Shown here piece after piece: positions 1 through 9,636 of a stretch of 64,000 nt of DNA. A program made the position numbers and the translations under genes. The DNA is taken from NCBI GenBank assembly GCA_019359415.1, contig JAHHHH010000001.1:1-64000 (forward strand), given 5' to 3'. Every line of letters starts with the position of its first letter. Position 1 is the stretch's first letter. The notes beneath the pieces are model-generated. The model did not search any database. It was not told the origin of the DNA and was given only the letters and a program-made list of their open reading frames with translations. This DNA comes from Iphinoe sp. HA4291-MV1 (lineage in GTDB: Bacteria > Cyanobacteriota > Cyanobacteriia > Cyanobacteriales > Nostocaceae).

Positions 1-111
1 GCCAAAAGTCGAATCGAGCCGCAATGGATAATAATTATATGCTTACTATTCTTGCTGCTTGTTTATCCCTACATAATGATATCTCTAAATCCGCTTGTCA
101 ATAGCATTTGA
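1..111 (+). CDS. C-terminal end of an unidentified membrane protein (partial)
   Basis: The frame starting at base 1 is open to a TGA at 109-111 and encodes 36 residues. They contain one strongly hydrophobic stretch (IIIICLLFLLLVYPYIMI) after a basic/polar start, as in a last transmembrane helix. The 5' part lies outside the window. The family cannot be recognised. The last codons overlap the left part of a 32-bp repeat (95-126), so the reading frame may end in a mobile-element end and not at its native stop. Confidence 0.3.
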   Translation, partial: AKSRIEPQWIIIICLLFLLLVYPYIMISLNPLVNSI

Positions 112-126
112 GACGCGCTTACCCTG
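95..126 (+). repeat. 32-bp repeat, copy 1 (candidate mobile-element end)
   Basis: Bases 95-126 match 29291-29322 at 29 of 32 positions, including the 3' block gcgcttaccctg. In both places the repeat sits on the left and a truncated gene starts directly on its right: a broken wzt here, a broken FkbM-type gene at 29323. The two copies do not resemble each other further left. A shared insertion-sequence end that truncated two genes is the simplest inference; no transposase is visible beside it. Confidence 0.5.
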
Positions 127-803
127 GATGAAGTACTAGCAGTAGGAGATGCAGCATTTCAAAATAAATGCTTAGGAAAAATGAAGGAGGTGGGCAAGGA
201 AGGACGGACAGTACTTTTTGTAAGCCACAATATGAGTCTGTTCAGTTATTATGCGATCGCTGTCTTCTCATGCAAAAAGTAAATCTACTAGCTGATACAG
301 ATCCTAGTGCTGTTGTTCAAATCTATTTAGCTGATAATTCTATATCTAATTCTTTTTCTCGTGCCAAACAAAGTAATGGGAAACCAACATTAATTTTAGG
401 AAGAATCAGAAATTCTCAACAGTCGTCAAAATCACATATTCAAATAGATGCTGAAATATTTAGTAGCAAATAGATGAGTGTTGGTTTAGATTTGCGTTTA
501 ACAGATGGAATTGGGAATCCAGTTGGTTTCGGTTCATTAGGGACACTGAATGCCAAGCATCTTATTAAGCTAAAACTTGGGATAAATACAATTTCATTCA
601 GAATGCCAATCAATCAACTTGCTATAGGTAAATATTTCATCAGTCTAGATCTAGCTAAACCAGATGTGGAATATTACGACAAGATTGAAAATTGTTTAGC
701 CTTTGAAGTGACTCGTCCTCCAGAGGAAGGTGGTATTGTAGTGCTATCTCAAACATGGGGATTTGGATGCTTTGAAATAAATTTAGAAGCTATAAGTCAT
801 TGA
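121..803 (+). pseudogene. Broken second polysaccharide ABC transporter ATPase (Wzt-like), 3' part
   Basis: Translation from 127 in frame 1 gives the Walker B and switch region of a Wzt-type ATPase ([19 protein letters not shown], then TVLFVSHNM). Homology then jumps to frame 3 near 230-240 ([10 protein letters not shown]), an apparent frameshift, and runs into an in-frame TAG at 471-473. After the stop the same frame continues to 803 through a beta-rich Wzt C-terminal domain, the part that recognises the glycan end. Walker A and the whole N-terminal half are missing; the break coincides with the 32-bp repeat at 95-126. An intact wzt lies at 6000-7307, so this is a decayed paralogue or donor fragment. 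Confidence 0.75.
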
Positions 804-1132
804 AGAAGAACTCAGTTGTCAGAACGCAGAACTCAGAATCACTTCCGCCCTTGGATTGGTGATCCCAACCAATTGTAGACACCCCCGTTGACGGTGGGGA
901 TTTAAACCCCCTACTCATCAACGCCAGATACCAAGTGAGGGAGACCCTCCTCCTACAGTACTGGCTCCCCAGTCGTACAGAAGTTCATTCTGACTTCTGA
1001 CCTCAAAGGTTGCTGAGTTCTTTTTTGTTAAAAGGGACTTCGGTTTGGAATGGCTCTATAGGTGGATACAAAAACCCCGTCGCCTTTGGATCAGGTTACG
1101 AAAATCGCTGTAGTTAGGAAGAAACTAGGAAA
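804..1132. other. Gene-free stretch before the rhamnose operon
   Basis: No convincing reading frame. It holds short imperfect inverted repeats (for example ccccgttgacggtgggg near 873-889), one copy of a dispersed intergenic repeat (920-970) and a poly-T run near 1020. The rfb promoter should lie at the right end, but I cannot assign -35 and -10 boxes with confidence. Confidence 0.5.
920..970 (+). repeat. Dispersed intergenic repeat (cgccagatacc ... ctggctcccc), copy 1
   Basis: This about 50-bp sequence starts with aacgccagatacc and ends with ctggctcccc. Related copies lie at 43566-43636 (same strand) and 56225-56274 (reverse strand). All are between genes. The interior varies in length and sequence, but copies 1 and 3 share the block ccctcctacagtactggc apart from a 'tcc' insertion in copy 1. 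It belongs to the class of small palindromic filler repeats common in filamentous cyanobacteria. Confidence 0.6.
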
Positions 1133-2236
1133 ATGCAAACTTTTTTGGTAACTGGTGGAGCAGGTTTCATCGGTTCTAACTTTATCTTAAAAGCTAGAAA
1201 AGAACTGTGGGCTAACATTATAAACCTCGACAAACTGACCTACGCAAGCAATCCTCAAAATTTAGAAGATTTGCAGGATGATTCAGGATATCATTTTGTC
1301 TGTGGAGACATTGGTGATATTGAACTCATGCGTCATCTTTTGGAGCAGTACCAACCAGACGCAATTATAAACTTTGCTGCTGAAAGCCATGTTGATCGCT
1401 CAATCCTCAATCCCCAGGACTTTGTTCAAACAAACGTAGTGGGAACATTCCAACTTTTGGAAGCGAGCAGGACTTATTGGGAAAATTTATCACCGCACAA
1501 GCGAGAGCAATTCCGTTTCTTGCATGTGTCTACCGATGAAGTATATGGCTCATTGGGTTCAACAGAGCCAGCTTTTCGGGAAGATACTCCGTATGCTCCC
1601 AACAGTCCTTATGCTGCAACGAAAGCAGGTTCTGACCATCTAGTACGAGCTTACTATCACACTTATGGTCTCCCCACTTTAATAACCAACTGCTCTAACA
1701 ACTACGGTCCCCGCCAGTTTCCGGAAAAATTGATTCCTTTAATGATTCTCAATGCTTTGAATGAAAAGCCTTTACCAATCTATGGTGATGGACAGAATAT
1801 CCGAGATTGGCTTTATGTTATGGATCATTGCGAAGCTCTTTACCTGGTTTTAAAACATAGCGGGATTGGAGAAATTTATAATATTGGAGGCAACAACGAG
1901 CAAACAAACCTCGCGGTTGTACAAAAAATTTGTGCAATCCTCGATACACTAGCTCCCAAACCCGGTTTTTGTCACTCCTCTCTAGTCACTTTTGTCAAAG
2001 ATCGCCCCGGACACGACCGACGGTATGCAATTGATTGCAGTAAAATCTTCAGAGAATTGAGTTGGCAACCAAAGGAGGATTTTGATAGTGGTTTGTTGAA
2101 AACAATTCAGTGGTACTTGAGCAATCTCAAGTGGGTTGAGAAAGTGCAATCTGGAGCTTACCAAACTTGGATTCAGCAGAACTACGGAGATAGAGAAGCA
2201 GCGAAATCCCAAACTATCAGCAGGAGTGAATCATGA
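1133..2236 (+). CDS. rfbB: dTDP-glucose 4,6-dehydratase
   Basis: Second step of dTDP-L-rhamnose synthesis: NAD-dependent conversion of dTDP-glucose to dTDP-4-keto-6-deoxyglucose in the cytoplasm. The 367-residue protein is an extended short-chain dehydrogenase. The Rossmann motif [10 protein letters not shown] is at residues 7-16, the catalytic TDE is in STDEVYG near 138, and YxxxK is in [10 protein letters not shown] near 160. The dehydratase signature [18 protein letters not shown] follows. The ATG at 1133 follows a purine-rich tract. The end overlaps rfbA by 4 bp (ATGA), so the two are translationally coupled as the first genes of an rfbBACD operon. Length and motifs fit the family throughout. 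Confidence 0.97.
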   Translation: MQTFLVTGGAGFIGSNFILKARKELWANIINLDKLTYASNPQNLEDLQDDSGYHFVCGDIGDIELMRHLLEQYQPDAIINFAAESHVDRSILNPQDFVQTNVVGTFQLLEASRTYWENLSPHKREQFRFLHVSTDEVYGSLGSTEPAFREDTPYAPNSPYAATKAGSDHLVRAYYHTYGLPTLITNCSNNYGPRQFPEKLIPLMILNALNEKPLPIYGDGQNIRDWLYVMDHCEALYLVLKHSGIGEIYNIGGNNEQTNLAVVQKICAILDTLAPKPGFCHSSLVTFVKDRPGHDRRYAIDCSKIFRELSWQPKEDFDSGLLKTIQWYLSNLKWVEKVQSGAYQTWIQQNYGDREAAKSQTISRSES

Positions 2237-3162
2237 AGGGCATTATTTTAGCTGGCGGTTCTGGTAAACGCCTGTATCCACTGACTCAAGTCGTCAATAA
2301 ACAACTCATGCCTGTCTATGATAAGCCAATGATCTATTACCCCTTATCTACTCTGATGTTAGCTGGGATTCGTGAGATTCTCATCATTTCTACACCTGCT
2401 CACCTACCGCTGTTTCAGCAACTTCTGCAGGATGGTAGCCAGTGGGGTCTTAAGTTTAGCTATGTAGAGCAACCCAGACCTGAAGGAATAGCACAGGCAT
2501 TCATCTTAGGCAAAGATTTTATCGGCAATGACTCTGTATGCCTCATTTTAGGTGATAATCTCTTCTATGGACATGGTCTAGTTGATGTACTCACTCATGC
2601 GGCTCAGTTGCGTGAAGGTGCACTTATTTTTGGTTATCGAGTCGCTGAACCTCAGCGATATGGAGTCGTTGAATTTGATGCAGCAGGTCAAGTAGTGAGT
2701 TTAGAAGAAAAGCCTAAGTTTCCCAAGTCCAACTATGCTGTACCAGGTATTTACTTTTATGATCCTCAGGTTTGTGAAATTGCAGCCACTCTCAAACCTT
2801 CAACTCGCCATGAGCTAGAAATTACTGACCTAAGCCAAGTGTATCTTCGTAAAGGGCAACTGAAAGTCGAGATTTTGGGTCGAGGCTATGCTTGGTTAGA
2901 TACGGGTACTCATGAATCTCTTCACCAGGCTGCTAGCTTTATTCAAACTTTAGAACAACGGCAGGGTTTAAAAATAGCTTGTATCGAAGAAGTTGCCTAC
3001 TGCCAAGGATATATCAATGCAGACCAACTCTATCAACTCGCTAAACCATTAGCTAACAGCAGCTATGGGCGTTATCTAATGGATATTATTAATGGTGAGA
3101 ACCGTACGACTCAAGTTCAGTTAAAGCAGGAATTTGGAGAAACACAGAGGGTTGTACTGTGA
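2233..3162 (+). CDS. rfbA: Glucose-1-phosphate thymidylyltransferase
   Basis: First committed step of dTDP-rhamnose synthesis: glucose-1-phosphate plus dTTP gives dTDP-glucose. The 309-residue protein starts with the nucleotidyltransferase signature [13 protein letters not shown] (residues 6-18), followed by [20 protein letters not shown], which holds the conserved lysine. LGDNLFYG near 108 supplies the metal-binding aspartate, and EEKP and [10 protein letters not shown] are also present. About 290 residues is usual for RmlA, so the short C-terminal extension ([18 protein letters not shown]) is minor. The gene overlaps rfbB and rfbC by 4 bp each, which implies one transcript with coupled translation. 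RmlA enzymes are typically feedback-inhibited by dTDP-rhamnose. Confidence 0.97.
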   Translation: MKGIILAGGSGKRLYPLTQVVNKQLMPVYDKPMIYYPLSTLMLAGIREILIISTPAHLPLFQQLLQDGSQWGLKFSYVEQPRPEGIAQAFILGKDFIGNDSVCLILGDNLFYGHGLVDVLTHAAQLREGALIFGYRVAEPQRYGVVEFDAAGQVVSLEEKPKFPKSNYAVPGIYFYDPQVCEIAATLKPSTRHELEITDLSQVYLRKGQLKVEILGRGYAWLDTGTHESLHQAASFIQTLEQRQGLKIACIEEVAYCQGYINADQLYQLAKPLANSSYGRYLMDIINGENRTTQVQLKQEFGETQRVVL

Positions 3163-3704
3163 AAATTATACAGACTGAAATTCCTGACGTTCTGCTGATT
3201 GAACCGCGAGTTTTTGAAGATGAGCGTGGCTTTTTTTACGAAAGTTACAATGAGCGAATTTGGCAACAGAAGACTAATTTTATAGAACACTTTGTACAAG
3301 ACAATCACTCTCGTTCAGCTAAGAACGTCCTACGCGGTTTACACTATCAAATCAAGCAACCTCAAGGCAAATTGGTGAGAGTTATCATTGGTGAAGTGTT
3401 TGATGTCGCCGTGGACTTGAGAATGAGTTCTAAATATTTCGGTCGATGGGTTGGCGTTCACTTGAGCGCCAACAACAAGCAGCAACTATGGGTACCAGCA
3501 GGTTTCGCTCATGGTTTCTTGGTGCTTTCAGAATATGCTGAAACGCTTTACAAAACGACAGACTACTACGCAGCCAAGTATGAGCGTAGCATTTTGTGGA
3601 ATGATCCTGATCTGGCGATCGCTTGGCCCGTTGAAGAAGAACCCATTCTCTCTGTTAAAGATAGAGCGGGTAAACTCCTCAAAGAAGCGGAGGTGTTTGT
3701 GTGA
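3159..3704 (+). CDS. rfbC: dTDP-4-dehydrorhamnose 3,5-epimerase
   Basis: Epimerises dTDP-4-keto-6-deoxyglucose at C3 and C5 to dTDP-4-keto-L-rhamnose. The 181-residue cupin protein has the RmlC landmarks: [10 protein letters not shown] at residues 23-32, VQDNHSRS, the catalytic histidine in LRGLHYQ, the [11 protein letters not shown] strand with the partner aspartate, and PAGFAHGF. Translation starts at a GTG overlapping the rfbA stop (GTGA). This start gives the normal N-terminus ([20 protein letters not shown]). The end overlaps rfbD by 4 bp. Confidence 0.96.
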   Translation: MKIIQTEIPDVLLIEPRVFEDERGFFYESYNERIWQQKTNFIEHFVQDNHSRSAKNVLRGLHYQIKQPQGKLVRVIIGEVFDVAVDLRMSSKYFGRWVGVHLSANNKQQLWVPAGFAHGFLVLSEYAETLYKTTDYYAAKYERSILWNDPDLAIAWPVEEEPILSVKDRAGKLLKEAEVFV

Positions 3705-4600
3705 CCAGAATACTCTTGACAGGTAGCACAGGTCAAGTCGGTTGGGAACTACAACGAACTTTGATGACTCTTGGAGAAGTCCTTCCTATAGGACGTGAAA
3801 TCTCCTCTTCAGGTTTACACATAGATTTATCTCAACCTGACACCATTCGTCATGTGATTCGTGAAGTTCAGCCTGACTTAATTATTAATCCAGCTGCATA
3901 CACTGCAGTGGATCAGGCAGAATCAGAACCTGAATTGGCAATGGCTGTCAATGGTACTGCACCTGGTGTGATTGCAGAGGAAGCAAAATTGTTGGGAGCA
4001 GGAGTGATTCATTATTCTACAGATTACGTGTTTAACGGTCATCAGGCAATACCGTACACAGAGCAAGACGAACCATGTCCACAAAATATATACGGCAAAA
4101 CAAAACTAGCTGGTGAAAAGGCAATTCAAGCAGTTGGTGTGCCTTATTTAATTTTGAGGACAAGTTGGGTTTATAGCTTGAGAGGTAAAAATTTTTTGCT
4201 AACGATGCTGAAATTAGCGCGAGAGCGTGAAGAGCTAAGAGTTGTAGATGACCAAGTGGGAGCACCAACTTGGAGCCGGATGATTGCTGAATCTACAGCA
4301 CAAATTGTCTCTCAAGGAACACAAGATTTGATAAGTTTTTTGAGCAGTCACAGTGGAATATATCATCTAACTGCTACTGGTCAGACGAGTTGGTATGGTT
4401 TTGCAAAAGCGATTTTTGAACTTGACTCCAACAAGAGTGAACATAAGTTAAAAAAATTGGTAGCAATACCTTCACAGCAGTATCCATCCCCAGCAATAAG
4501 ACCAGCTTATTCCTTATTAAATACTGATAAAATATCTCGTACATTCGGGTTAGCTTTGCCTAACTGGCAAAGAAATTTAGAGTTGGTGCTTGGTTCATAA
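3701..4600 (+). CDS. rfbD: dTDP-4-dehydrorhamnose reductase
   Basis: Last step of dTDP-L-rhamnose synthesis: NAD(P)H-dependent reduction of the 4-keto group. The 299-residue short-chain reductase has the nucleotide-binding loop LLTGSTGQVGWEL at residues 5-17, INPAAYTAVDQAE, the catalytic STDYVFNG near 105, YGKTKLAGE near 131 (YxxxK) and LRTSWVYS. It starts at a GTG that overlaps the rfbC stop. This is the last gene of the tight rfbBACD operon; a 243-bp gap separates it from the ABC exporter that probably carries the rhamnose-containing glycan. Confidence 0.96.
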   Translation: MTRILLTGSTGQVGWELQRTLMTLGEVLPIGREISSSGLHIDLSQPDTIRHVIREVQPDLIINPAAYTAVDQAESEPELAMAVNGTAPGVIAEEAKLLGAGVIHYSTDYVFNGHQAIPYTEQDEPCPQNIYGKTKLAGEKAIQAVGVPYLILRTSWVYSLRGKNFLLTMLKLAREREELRVVDDQVGAPTWSRMIAESTAQIVSQGTQDLISFLSSHSGIYHLTATGQTSWYGFAKAIFELDSNKSEHKLKKLVAIPSQQYPSPAIRPAYSLLNTDKISRTFGLALPNWQRNLELVLGS

Positions 4601-4843
4601 CGTTCTAAATAAATGTGAGCATTGCCGCTATTGCTTGTTCTACATCGTTTTCAGAGAAATAGCGGAAAATTCATGCCAATTATTTAAAGATTAGATAAAG
4701 ATGTAAATAAAGATACGAATATTTCCTGATGCCAAGATTGGTGTAAAGAAATAATGGAAGGGGCATTAACAGTGTTTTCTCTAAGACTTCATACATTTTA
4801 GCTGCAAACAATCACGCATTGTCTAAATTAATGCAATATACAG

Positions 4844-5671
4844 ATGAACACAAAAGAACTCATCATTGAGGCAGGTCAGACTGAAAAACAGTATTGGCTT
4901 GACCTGTGGACATACCGGGAACTGTTCTACTTTCTTGCATGGCGTGACATTTTAGTGCGCTACAAACAAACGGTGATTGGACTAGCATGGGCACTGGTTC
5001 GACCATTTTTGACGATGATTGTGTTCACCTTTGTGTTCAGCACTATAGCTAAGTTACCCTCTGAGGGTGATGTACCTTACCCGATTATGGTCTATGCAGC
5101 GCAGTTACCTTGGCAATTCTTTTCCGGGGCGCTCACTGAGTGCAGCAACAGCTTAATCAATAATGCCAACCTGATTTCTAAAGTCTACTTTCCTCGGTTG
5201 ATTGTACCAACAAGTGCAGTCATTGTCAGCTTTGTGGACTTTCTGGTTGCTGGCATGCTTCTCTTGGGACTGATGGTATGGTATAATTTTGTGCCAAACT
5301 GGCGTATTCTCACTCTGCCGATATTTATTTTAATTGCATTTGCAGCGGCTATTGGAGCAGGGTTATGGTTAGCAGCATTGAACGTGGAGTACCGAGATTT
5401 TCGCTTCATTGTGCCGTTTATTGTCCAGTTTGGTCAGTATATATCACCTGTGGGGTATAGCAGTAGCACAGTACCAGAGCAGTTGCGATTACTCTACTCG
5501 ATAAACCCAATGGTAGGGGTTATTGATGGTTTTCGGTGGGCGATTTTAGGCGGACAGTCAAGCATTTATTTACCAGGATTTTTTCTGTCTCTAGGACTGG
5601 TTGCTCTCGTGTTTTTTAGCGGAATTTGGTATTTCCGCAAAACAGAACGCAGATTCGCTGATGTGATTTAA
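4844..5671 (+). CDS. Polysaccharide ABC exporter, permease subunit (Wzm type)
   Basis: ABC-2-type inner-membrane permease of 275 residues. It exports lipid-linked polysaccharide together with the Wzt ATPase encoded at 6000. About six hydrophobic segments are visible after an N-terminal amphipathic stretch. The family block YFLAWRDILVRYKQTVIGLAW (residues 30-50) is the cytosolic entry motif of Wzm/TagG permeases. WQFFSGALTECSNSLINNANLISKVYFPRL follows, and SINPMVGVIDGFRWAILG is near the C-terminus. The ATPase gene is separated from it by a remnant toxin-antitoxin pair (5724-5977), which has split an otherwise standard wzm-wzt pair. Confidence 0.93.
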   Translation: MNTKELIIEAGQTEKQYWLDLWTYRELFYFLAWRDILVRYKQTVIGLAWALVRPFLTMIVFTFVFSTIAKLPSEGDVPYPIMVYAAQLPWQFFSGALTECSNSLINNANLISKVYFPRLIVPTSAVIVSFVDFLVAGMLLLGLMVWYNFVPNWRILTLPIFILIAFAAAIGAGLWLAALNVEYRDFRFIVPFIVQFGQYISPVGYSSSTVPEQLRLLYSINPMVGVIDGFRWAILGGQSSIYLPGFFLSLGLVALVFFSGIWYFRKTERRFADVI

Positions 5672-5723
5672 GTTAAAAGTGGGTGGTAGCCTGTTATCAA
5701 ATACTGTTAAGGAGGTTTTTGAG

Positions 5724-5870
5724 ATGACAAACTCTCAACCAGAATCTAATTATCCTATTGGCACTCTGACAATAGCTGAACTGGAAGCTTTAATCGTAAA
5801 TATTGTTCAAAAGGTACTTAGACAGGAAAAAATCGCCAGCATTTTGAAGTTGAGGAAGCAGAAACAATAA
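5724..5870 (+). CDS. Small VapB-type antitoxin-like protein
   Basis: A 48-residue protein that starts at ATG 5724, 7 bases after the strong ribosome-binding site aaggagg (5709-5715). The frame is open further upstream, but that extension has no such site. The sequence (TLTIAELEALIVNIVQKVLRQEK) resembles the short N-terminal helices of cyanobacterial antitoxins paired with PIN toxins. Directly behind it only the last part of a PIN-domain toxin remains (5906-5977). Its present function is doubtful; it may be a solitary antitoxin left after the toxin was deleted. Confidence 0.55.
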   Translation: MTNSQPESNYPIGTLTIAELEALIVNIVQKVLRQEKIASILKLRKQKQ

Positions 5871-5905
5871 TGATATCAAGAGAGCTTTCTTAGAGCATTA
5901 TGGAA

Positions 5906-5977
5906 GCATTGCCTCACGATAAGCACTTTGAACAAGCTGGATTCAAAACTTTACTCAAAAACGCCAATGAGTTGTGA
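5906..5977 (+). pseudogene. C-terminal remnant of a PIN-domain (VapC-like) toxin
   Basis: The frame ending in TGA at 5975-5977 encodes HDKHFEQAGFKTLLKNANEL. This closely matches the end of the intact VapC at 11948-12355 (HDKHFAQEGFMLLL), including the last catalytic aspartate of PIN nucleases. No start codon and no N-terminal PIN sequence are present between 5871 and 5906, so roughly five sixths of the toxin is missing. Confidence 0.65.
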
Positions 5978-5999
5978 AATAGCTTTGAGAGTATCCTAA

Positions 6000-7307
6000 A
6001 TGTCTGACACAGTCATTCGAGTTGAAAATCTCAGTAAAAAGTACGTCCTGAGTCACCAGCAAACAGGGGGAAGCAGTCGCTATAATTCTTTGCGTGATGC
6101 GATCGCACAAGGAGCAAAGTCTCTCGGTAAAAGATTACTCAAACCTTCTGGTCAGAAAACATTCAATCCAAAACGTGAAGAGTTTTGGGCACTTAAGGAT
6201 GTTTCGTTTGAAGTTAAACAGGGCGATAGACTAGGTTTTCTTGGTCATAACGGTGCAGGCAAATCAACATTATTAAAAATTTTAAGTCGAATTGTAGAGC
6301 CGACTCAGGGAAAAATTTCAATTAAAGGACGGGTAGCAAGTCTGTTGGAAGTTGGTACAGGGTTTCACCCAGAATTGACAGGTCGAGAAAATATTTTTCT
6401 TAATGGTGCGATTCTGGGGATGGGTAGGGAGGAGATTAAAAGAAAGTTTGATGAAATTGTCGATTTTGCAGAAGTTGAAAAGTTTTTAGATACGCCAGTC
6501 AAGAAGTATTCCTCAGGGATGTATGTGCGGTTGGCGTTTGCAGTGGCGGCGCATTTAGAGCCAGAGATTTTAATAGTTGATGAAGTCCTAGCGGTAGGAG
6601 ATGCACAATTTCAAAAAAAATGCCTTGGTAAGATGCAGGAAGTATCTACGGATCAAGGTCGAACTGTTTTATTTGTGAGTCATAACATGGATGCAATCCA
6701 ACGGTTATGCTCTCATTGTGTCATGCTTGAGCGTGGCCGATTGATTGCACAGGGTAGAACCGACAGCATTGTTGTACGCTATATGTCTAATAATTCTACT
6801 ATACAGGCTTCGCCTAATCAATGGATTGATGTATCACAAGTTAGTCGAACTGGAACAGGAGAAGCTCACTTTGTGGCAGTACAATACAGTAGCCTTAACG
6901 AAGCTGCTGCGTTTCAACCCTATTCAAATGGAACGCTCGAATTTTTATTAGCTATTGAGTCAGACTCAGTTAGACAGATTGGGAGTATTGCTATTACTAT
7001 CTATAATCAGTTGGGAACTAAGCTGGTTAACGCTGATTCTCTTGTACTTGGTCAAAGTATAACTCTTGAAAAGGGAAAAAATATAGTCAAGTTCAGGATT
7101 GGCAAACTATATTTAACTCCAGGAATTTATGTTCTTGGACTATGGATGGCTGACCCCTTAACAGGGATTGTATTTAATTGTATTGAATCGGCATTTGAAA
7201 TAGAGGTAATTAACTTTAAATCTGAAGGGCTGGGCATTAGACCAGACGCTGATGGTCTTGTAATATGTGATTTTGAAATTATGCAAATGACTGAATTAAT
7301 TAGATAA
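6000..7307 (+). CDS. Polysaccharide ABC exporter, ATP-binding subunit (Wzt type)
   Basis: Peripheral ATPase (435 residues) that energises the Wzm permease at 4844. Walker A GHNGAGKST is near residues 82-90. The ENIFLNGAILGM block, the signature YSSGMYVRLAFAVAAHLEP near 166-184, Walker [13 protein letters not shown] and the switch histidine in VSHNMD follow in order. Residues from about 270 form a second, beta-sandwich domain as in Wzt proteins that recognise the non-reducing end of the glycan. The presence of this domain suggests the chain is terminated or capped before export. The start is ATG 6000, with no strong ribosome-binding site. A broken homologue lies at 121-803. Confidence 0.94.
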   Translation: MSDTVIRVENLSKKYVLSHQQTGGSSRYNSLRDAIAQGAKSLGKRLLKPSGQKTFNPKREEFWALKDVSFEVKQGDRLGFLGHNGAGKSTLLKILSRIVEPTQGKISIKGRVASLLEVGTGFHPELTGRENIFLNGAILGMGREEIKRKFDEIVDFAEVEKFLDTPVKKYSSGMYVRLAFAVAAHLEPEILIVDEVLAVGDAQFQKKCLGKMQEVSTDQGRTVLFVSHNMDAIQRLCSHCVMLERGRLIAQGRTDSIVVRYMSNNSTIQASPNQWIDVSQVSRTGTGEAHFVAVQYSSLNEAAAFQPYSNGTLEFLLAIESDSVRQIGSIAITIYNQLGTKLVNADSLVLGQSITLEKGKNIVKFRIGKLYLTPGIYVLGLWMADPLTGIVFNCIESAFEIEVINFKSEGLGIRPDADGLVICDFEIMQMTELIR

Positions 7308-7501
7308 GAGCCTCCGACTAGCAGCGATTTTCGTCGCTAGAAACATATGGAAGAAACACCATCCCCCTTCTTTCCTGTTAAGAGTTCCCTATTTCCTATG
7401 TTTTCACCGCAAGTCAATTACTATAAAGGAGAACATTATGAAAGAGCAACATCCTTAATCGTGCAACTATTCCATCAGCCCCCGGATGAGAACCACGTCA
7501 A

Positions 7502-7576
7502 CTCTGGTCGGTCATGATTCTTACTTACAACTGTACAGACTATCTGTGTGACTTAGGAGAAGTTATTCCAGTATAA
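7502..7576 (+). pseudogene. N-terminal scrap of a family 2 glycosyltransferase
   Basis: The frame 7502-7576 encodes LWSVMILTYNCTDYL before a stop. This is the N-terminal nucleotide-binding strand typical of GT2 enzymes (WSVMI-TYN-NYL). The rest of the gene is absent; a different GT2 gene starts 3 bases later. Upstream, around 7438-7500, residues of a possible leader lie in other frames, so frameshifts as well as a deletion are likely. Confidence 0.5.
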
Positions 7577-7578
7577 AG

Positions 7579-8616
7579 ATGGAGTCTAGTAGAATGTTTG
7601 AATCAGTTCCTGATGTTGCTATAATTATATGCACCTATAATCCAGATGCTAAAATCTTTTCAAGAGTTTTAGATGCAATCAAAGCACTAGTATTTCCAGA
7701 CAATCTAGTGGTTGAATGCATACTCGTGGACAATAATAGTCAATCTTCTATTCATGAAATGCCCTGTGTAAAAGACTTTTTAGAACAATCTCCTTGGGCT
7801 AAAGTCATTAAAGAATCTCAGCAGGGATTAATATTTGCACGAATCACTGGTGTTAAATCAACGACAGCTCCTATTATTGTTTTTTTTGATGATGATAATG
7901 AACCTGCTCCAGATTACCTGCAAGCAATTAAAAATTGTTTAGACAAGCATCATTGTATAGCAGCTTTAGGACCAGGTAAGGTGACTGTAGAGTTTCTTGA
8001 ACCAGTTTCAGATTGGTTTGAGAAGAATTTTAGCAAACACTTTCAGGAAAGAAATACTGAATATACACAGTATGGCTGCGTACCAGCAACATGGACAGAT
8101 TTCTATCCTTTTGGTACAGGACTAGTGGTGAAAAGAGAAGTTTTTCAAAAATACTATCAAGCCTTTACAGAAGGGAGATTAGCTTCTATAGGTAGGAAGG
8201 GAAACAATTTATCAAGTGGTGAGGATATTCAAATTGTTTGGGAAGCAGTCAAGATGGGGTTGGCTGCTGGTATATCACCTGATTTGAAAATTAAACATCT
8301 AATTCCAAGTCAAAGAGCAACTTTAAAGTATATTAAACGATTAACTTTTGGCACAGCTTCAAGCTATATGCCTGCTTTAATTGGTTCTTTCCCATCAGAA
8401 AAAATAAAGGCTTTAGCAGCTATTCCATCTAAAAAAACAATTGTGCATAATCTTTTTAAGCTCATCAGGCGTCGTGTTTTGAGATTTCAATATAAGCTTT
8501 TGCTCATTGATTTAGCTCACTATATAGGAGACGTAGTTGGAACACTACGATCTGTAGAATATGATGAGAGAAGTCATTTTATTTATAAATTAGTGGAAAT
8601 CTTAAATATTGAGTAA
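7579..8616 (+). CDS. Family 2 glycosyltransferase
   Basis: A 345-residue GT-A-fold enzyme that should transfer a sugar from a nucleotide-sugar donor during assembly of the exported glycan. The N-terminal strand is VAIIICTYNPDAKIFSRVLDAI (residues 11-32). LVDNNSQSS is near 53, and the metal-binding FFDDDNEP is near 98. GTGLVVKREVF and SGEDIQIVWEAVKMG carry the acceptor/catalytic aspartate. It lacks membrane segments. An alternative start is ATG 7594. Donor and linkage cannot be read from the sequence. Confidence 0.88.
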   Translation: MESSRMFESVPDVAIIICTYNPDAKIFSRVLDAIKALVFPDNLVVECILVDNNSQSSIHEMPCVKDFLEQSPWAKVIKESQQGLIFARITGVKSTTAPIIVFFDDDNEPAPDYLQAIKNCLDKHHCIAALGPGKVTVEFLEPVSDWFEKNFSKHFQERNTEYTQYGCVPATWTDFYPFGTGLVVKREVFQKYYQAFTEGRLASIGRKGNNLSSGEDIQIVWEAVKMGLAAGISPDLKIKHLIPSQRATLKYIKRLTFGTASSYMPALIGSFPSEKIKALAAIPSKKTIVHNLFKLIRRRVLRFQYKLLLIDLAHYIGDVVGTLRSVEYDERSHFIYKLVEILNIE

Positions 8617-8648
8617 AATTAGTTCATTTGATTCAGTTAAGTAAAGTT

Positions 8649-9596
8649 ATGTCTCTATCAACACCTGTTATATTTATAATTTTCAATCGACCAGATTTAA
8701 CCGAAATCGTATTTCAGGCAATTCGTCAAGCTAAACCAAAAAAACTTTTGGTAGTTGCAGATGGACCACGTTTTCCTGAAGAAGCTGAAAAGTGTGAACA
8801 AACTAGATCAGTCATTAAAAAAATTGACTGGAAATGCGAGGTTTTGACTAACTTTTCCGACAAAAATTTAGGATGTAAACGTCGTATTTCGAGTGGACTA
8901 GATTGGATATTTTCAGAAGTTGAAGAAGCAATTATATTAGAAGATGATTGTCTTCCAACTCCATCCTTTTTTTCTTTTTGCCAAACTTTACTTGAGTATT
9001 ACCGCCATGATGAGCGAATTATGATGATTAGCGGTAATGACTTTCAGAATACTCAAAATAGAACTTCCTACAGCTACTATTTCTCAAAGTATACCCATAT
9101 CTGGGGATGGGCTTCTTGGAAGAGAGCCTGGAAGCACTACGATGTTGATATGAAAACATGGCAGGATTATAAAAAGCAGAATTTAATTCGCTCAATATGT
9201 GAAGACCCTTATGAACAGAAATATTGGGTAGATATTTTTGATCGTGTATCTGAAAGCCTCATAGATACTTGGGATTATCAATGGACTTATGCTTGTTGGA
9301 ATCAAAGTGGTTTGACAATACTTCCCAGAACAAACCTTGTGTCAAATCTTGGTTTCCGCCCAGATGCAACTCATACTTTTGGTGAAAGTCCGTTTTCAAA
9401 AATGCAAACGGTTGATATTTGGAAGATAAATCATCCTCCATTTGTCATTAGAGATCAAGAAGCTGACGCCTATAGTTTTGACTATGTTTATGGTGGAAAA
9501 GCAATCAAAGATGCAGATACTTTATCTACTAAGTTACGTCAATATTTGGGTAAAATCAAACAAAAAATGAAAAAAACTTTAGTTTTGAATCATTAA
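8649..9596 (+). CDS. GT-A-type glycosyltransferase (HlpA-like)
   Basis: A 315-residue protein starting with PVIFIIFNRPDLTEIVFQ, the signature of the nucleotide-diphospho-sugar-transferase-like family often labelled 'hemolytic protein HlpA-like'. VVADGPR is near residue 38, ILEDDCLPTPSFF near 98 supplies the DxD-like metal site, and WGWASWKRAWKHYDVDM is the conserved block of this family. The ATG at 8649 is chosen over an upstream TTG at 8628 because the family motif begins a few residues after it. No signal peptide. It sits between a GT2 gene and glycosyltransferase debris, so a sugar transfer role in the same glycan is inferred. Confidence 0.82.
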   Translation: MSLSTPVIFIIFNRPDLTEIVFQAIRQAKPKKLLVVADGPRFPEEAEKCEQTRSVIKKIDWKCEVLTNFSDKNLGCKRRISSGLDWIFSEVEEAIILEDDCLPTPSFFSFCQTLLEYYRHDERIMMISGNDFQNTQNRTSYSYYFSKYTHIWGWASWKRAWKHYDVDMKTWQDYKKQNLIRSICEDPYEQKYWVDIFDRVSESLIDTWDYQWTYACWNQSGLTILPRTNLVSNLGFRPDATHTFGESPFSKMQTVDIWKINHPPFVIRDQEADAYSFDYVYGGKAIKDADTLSTKLRQYLGKIKQKMKKTLVLNH

Positions 9597-9636
9597 TATA
9601 AGAGGTTGTATTTGTTGACGAATTATAAACATATAA

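Noticed and set aside
7319-7345. Possible terminator hairpin after wzt (ctagcagcga...tcgtcgctag)
   Set aside because: The stem has two central mismatches and no T-run follows.
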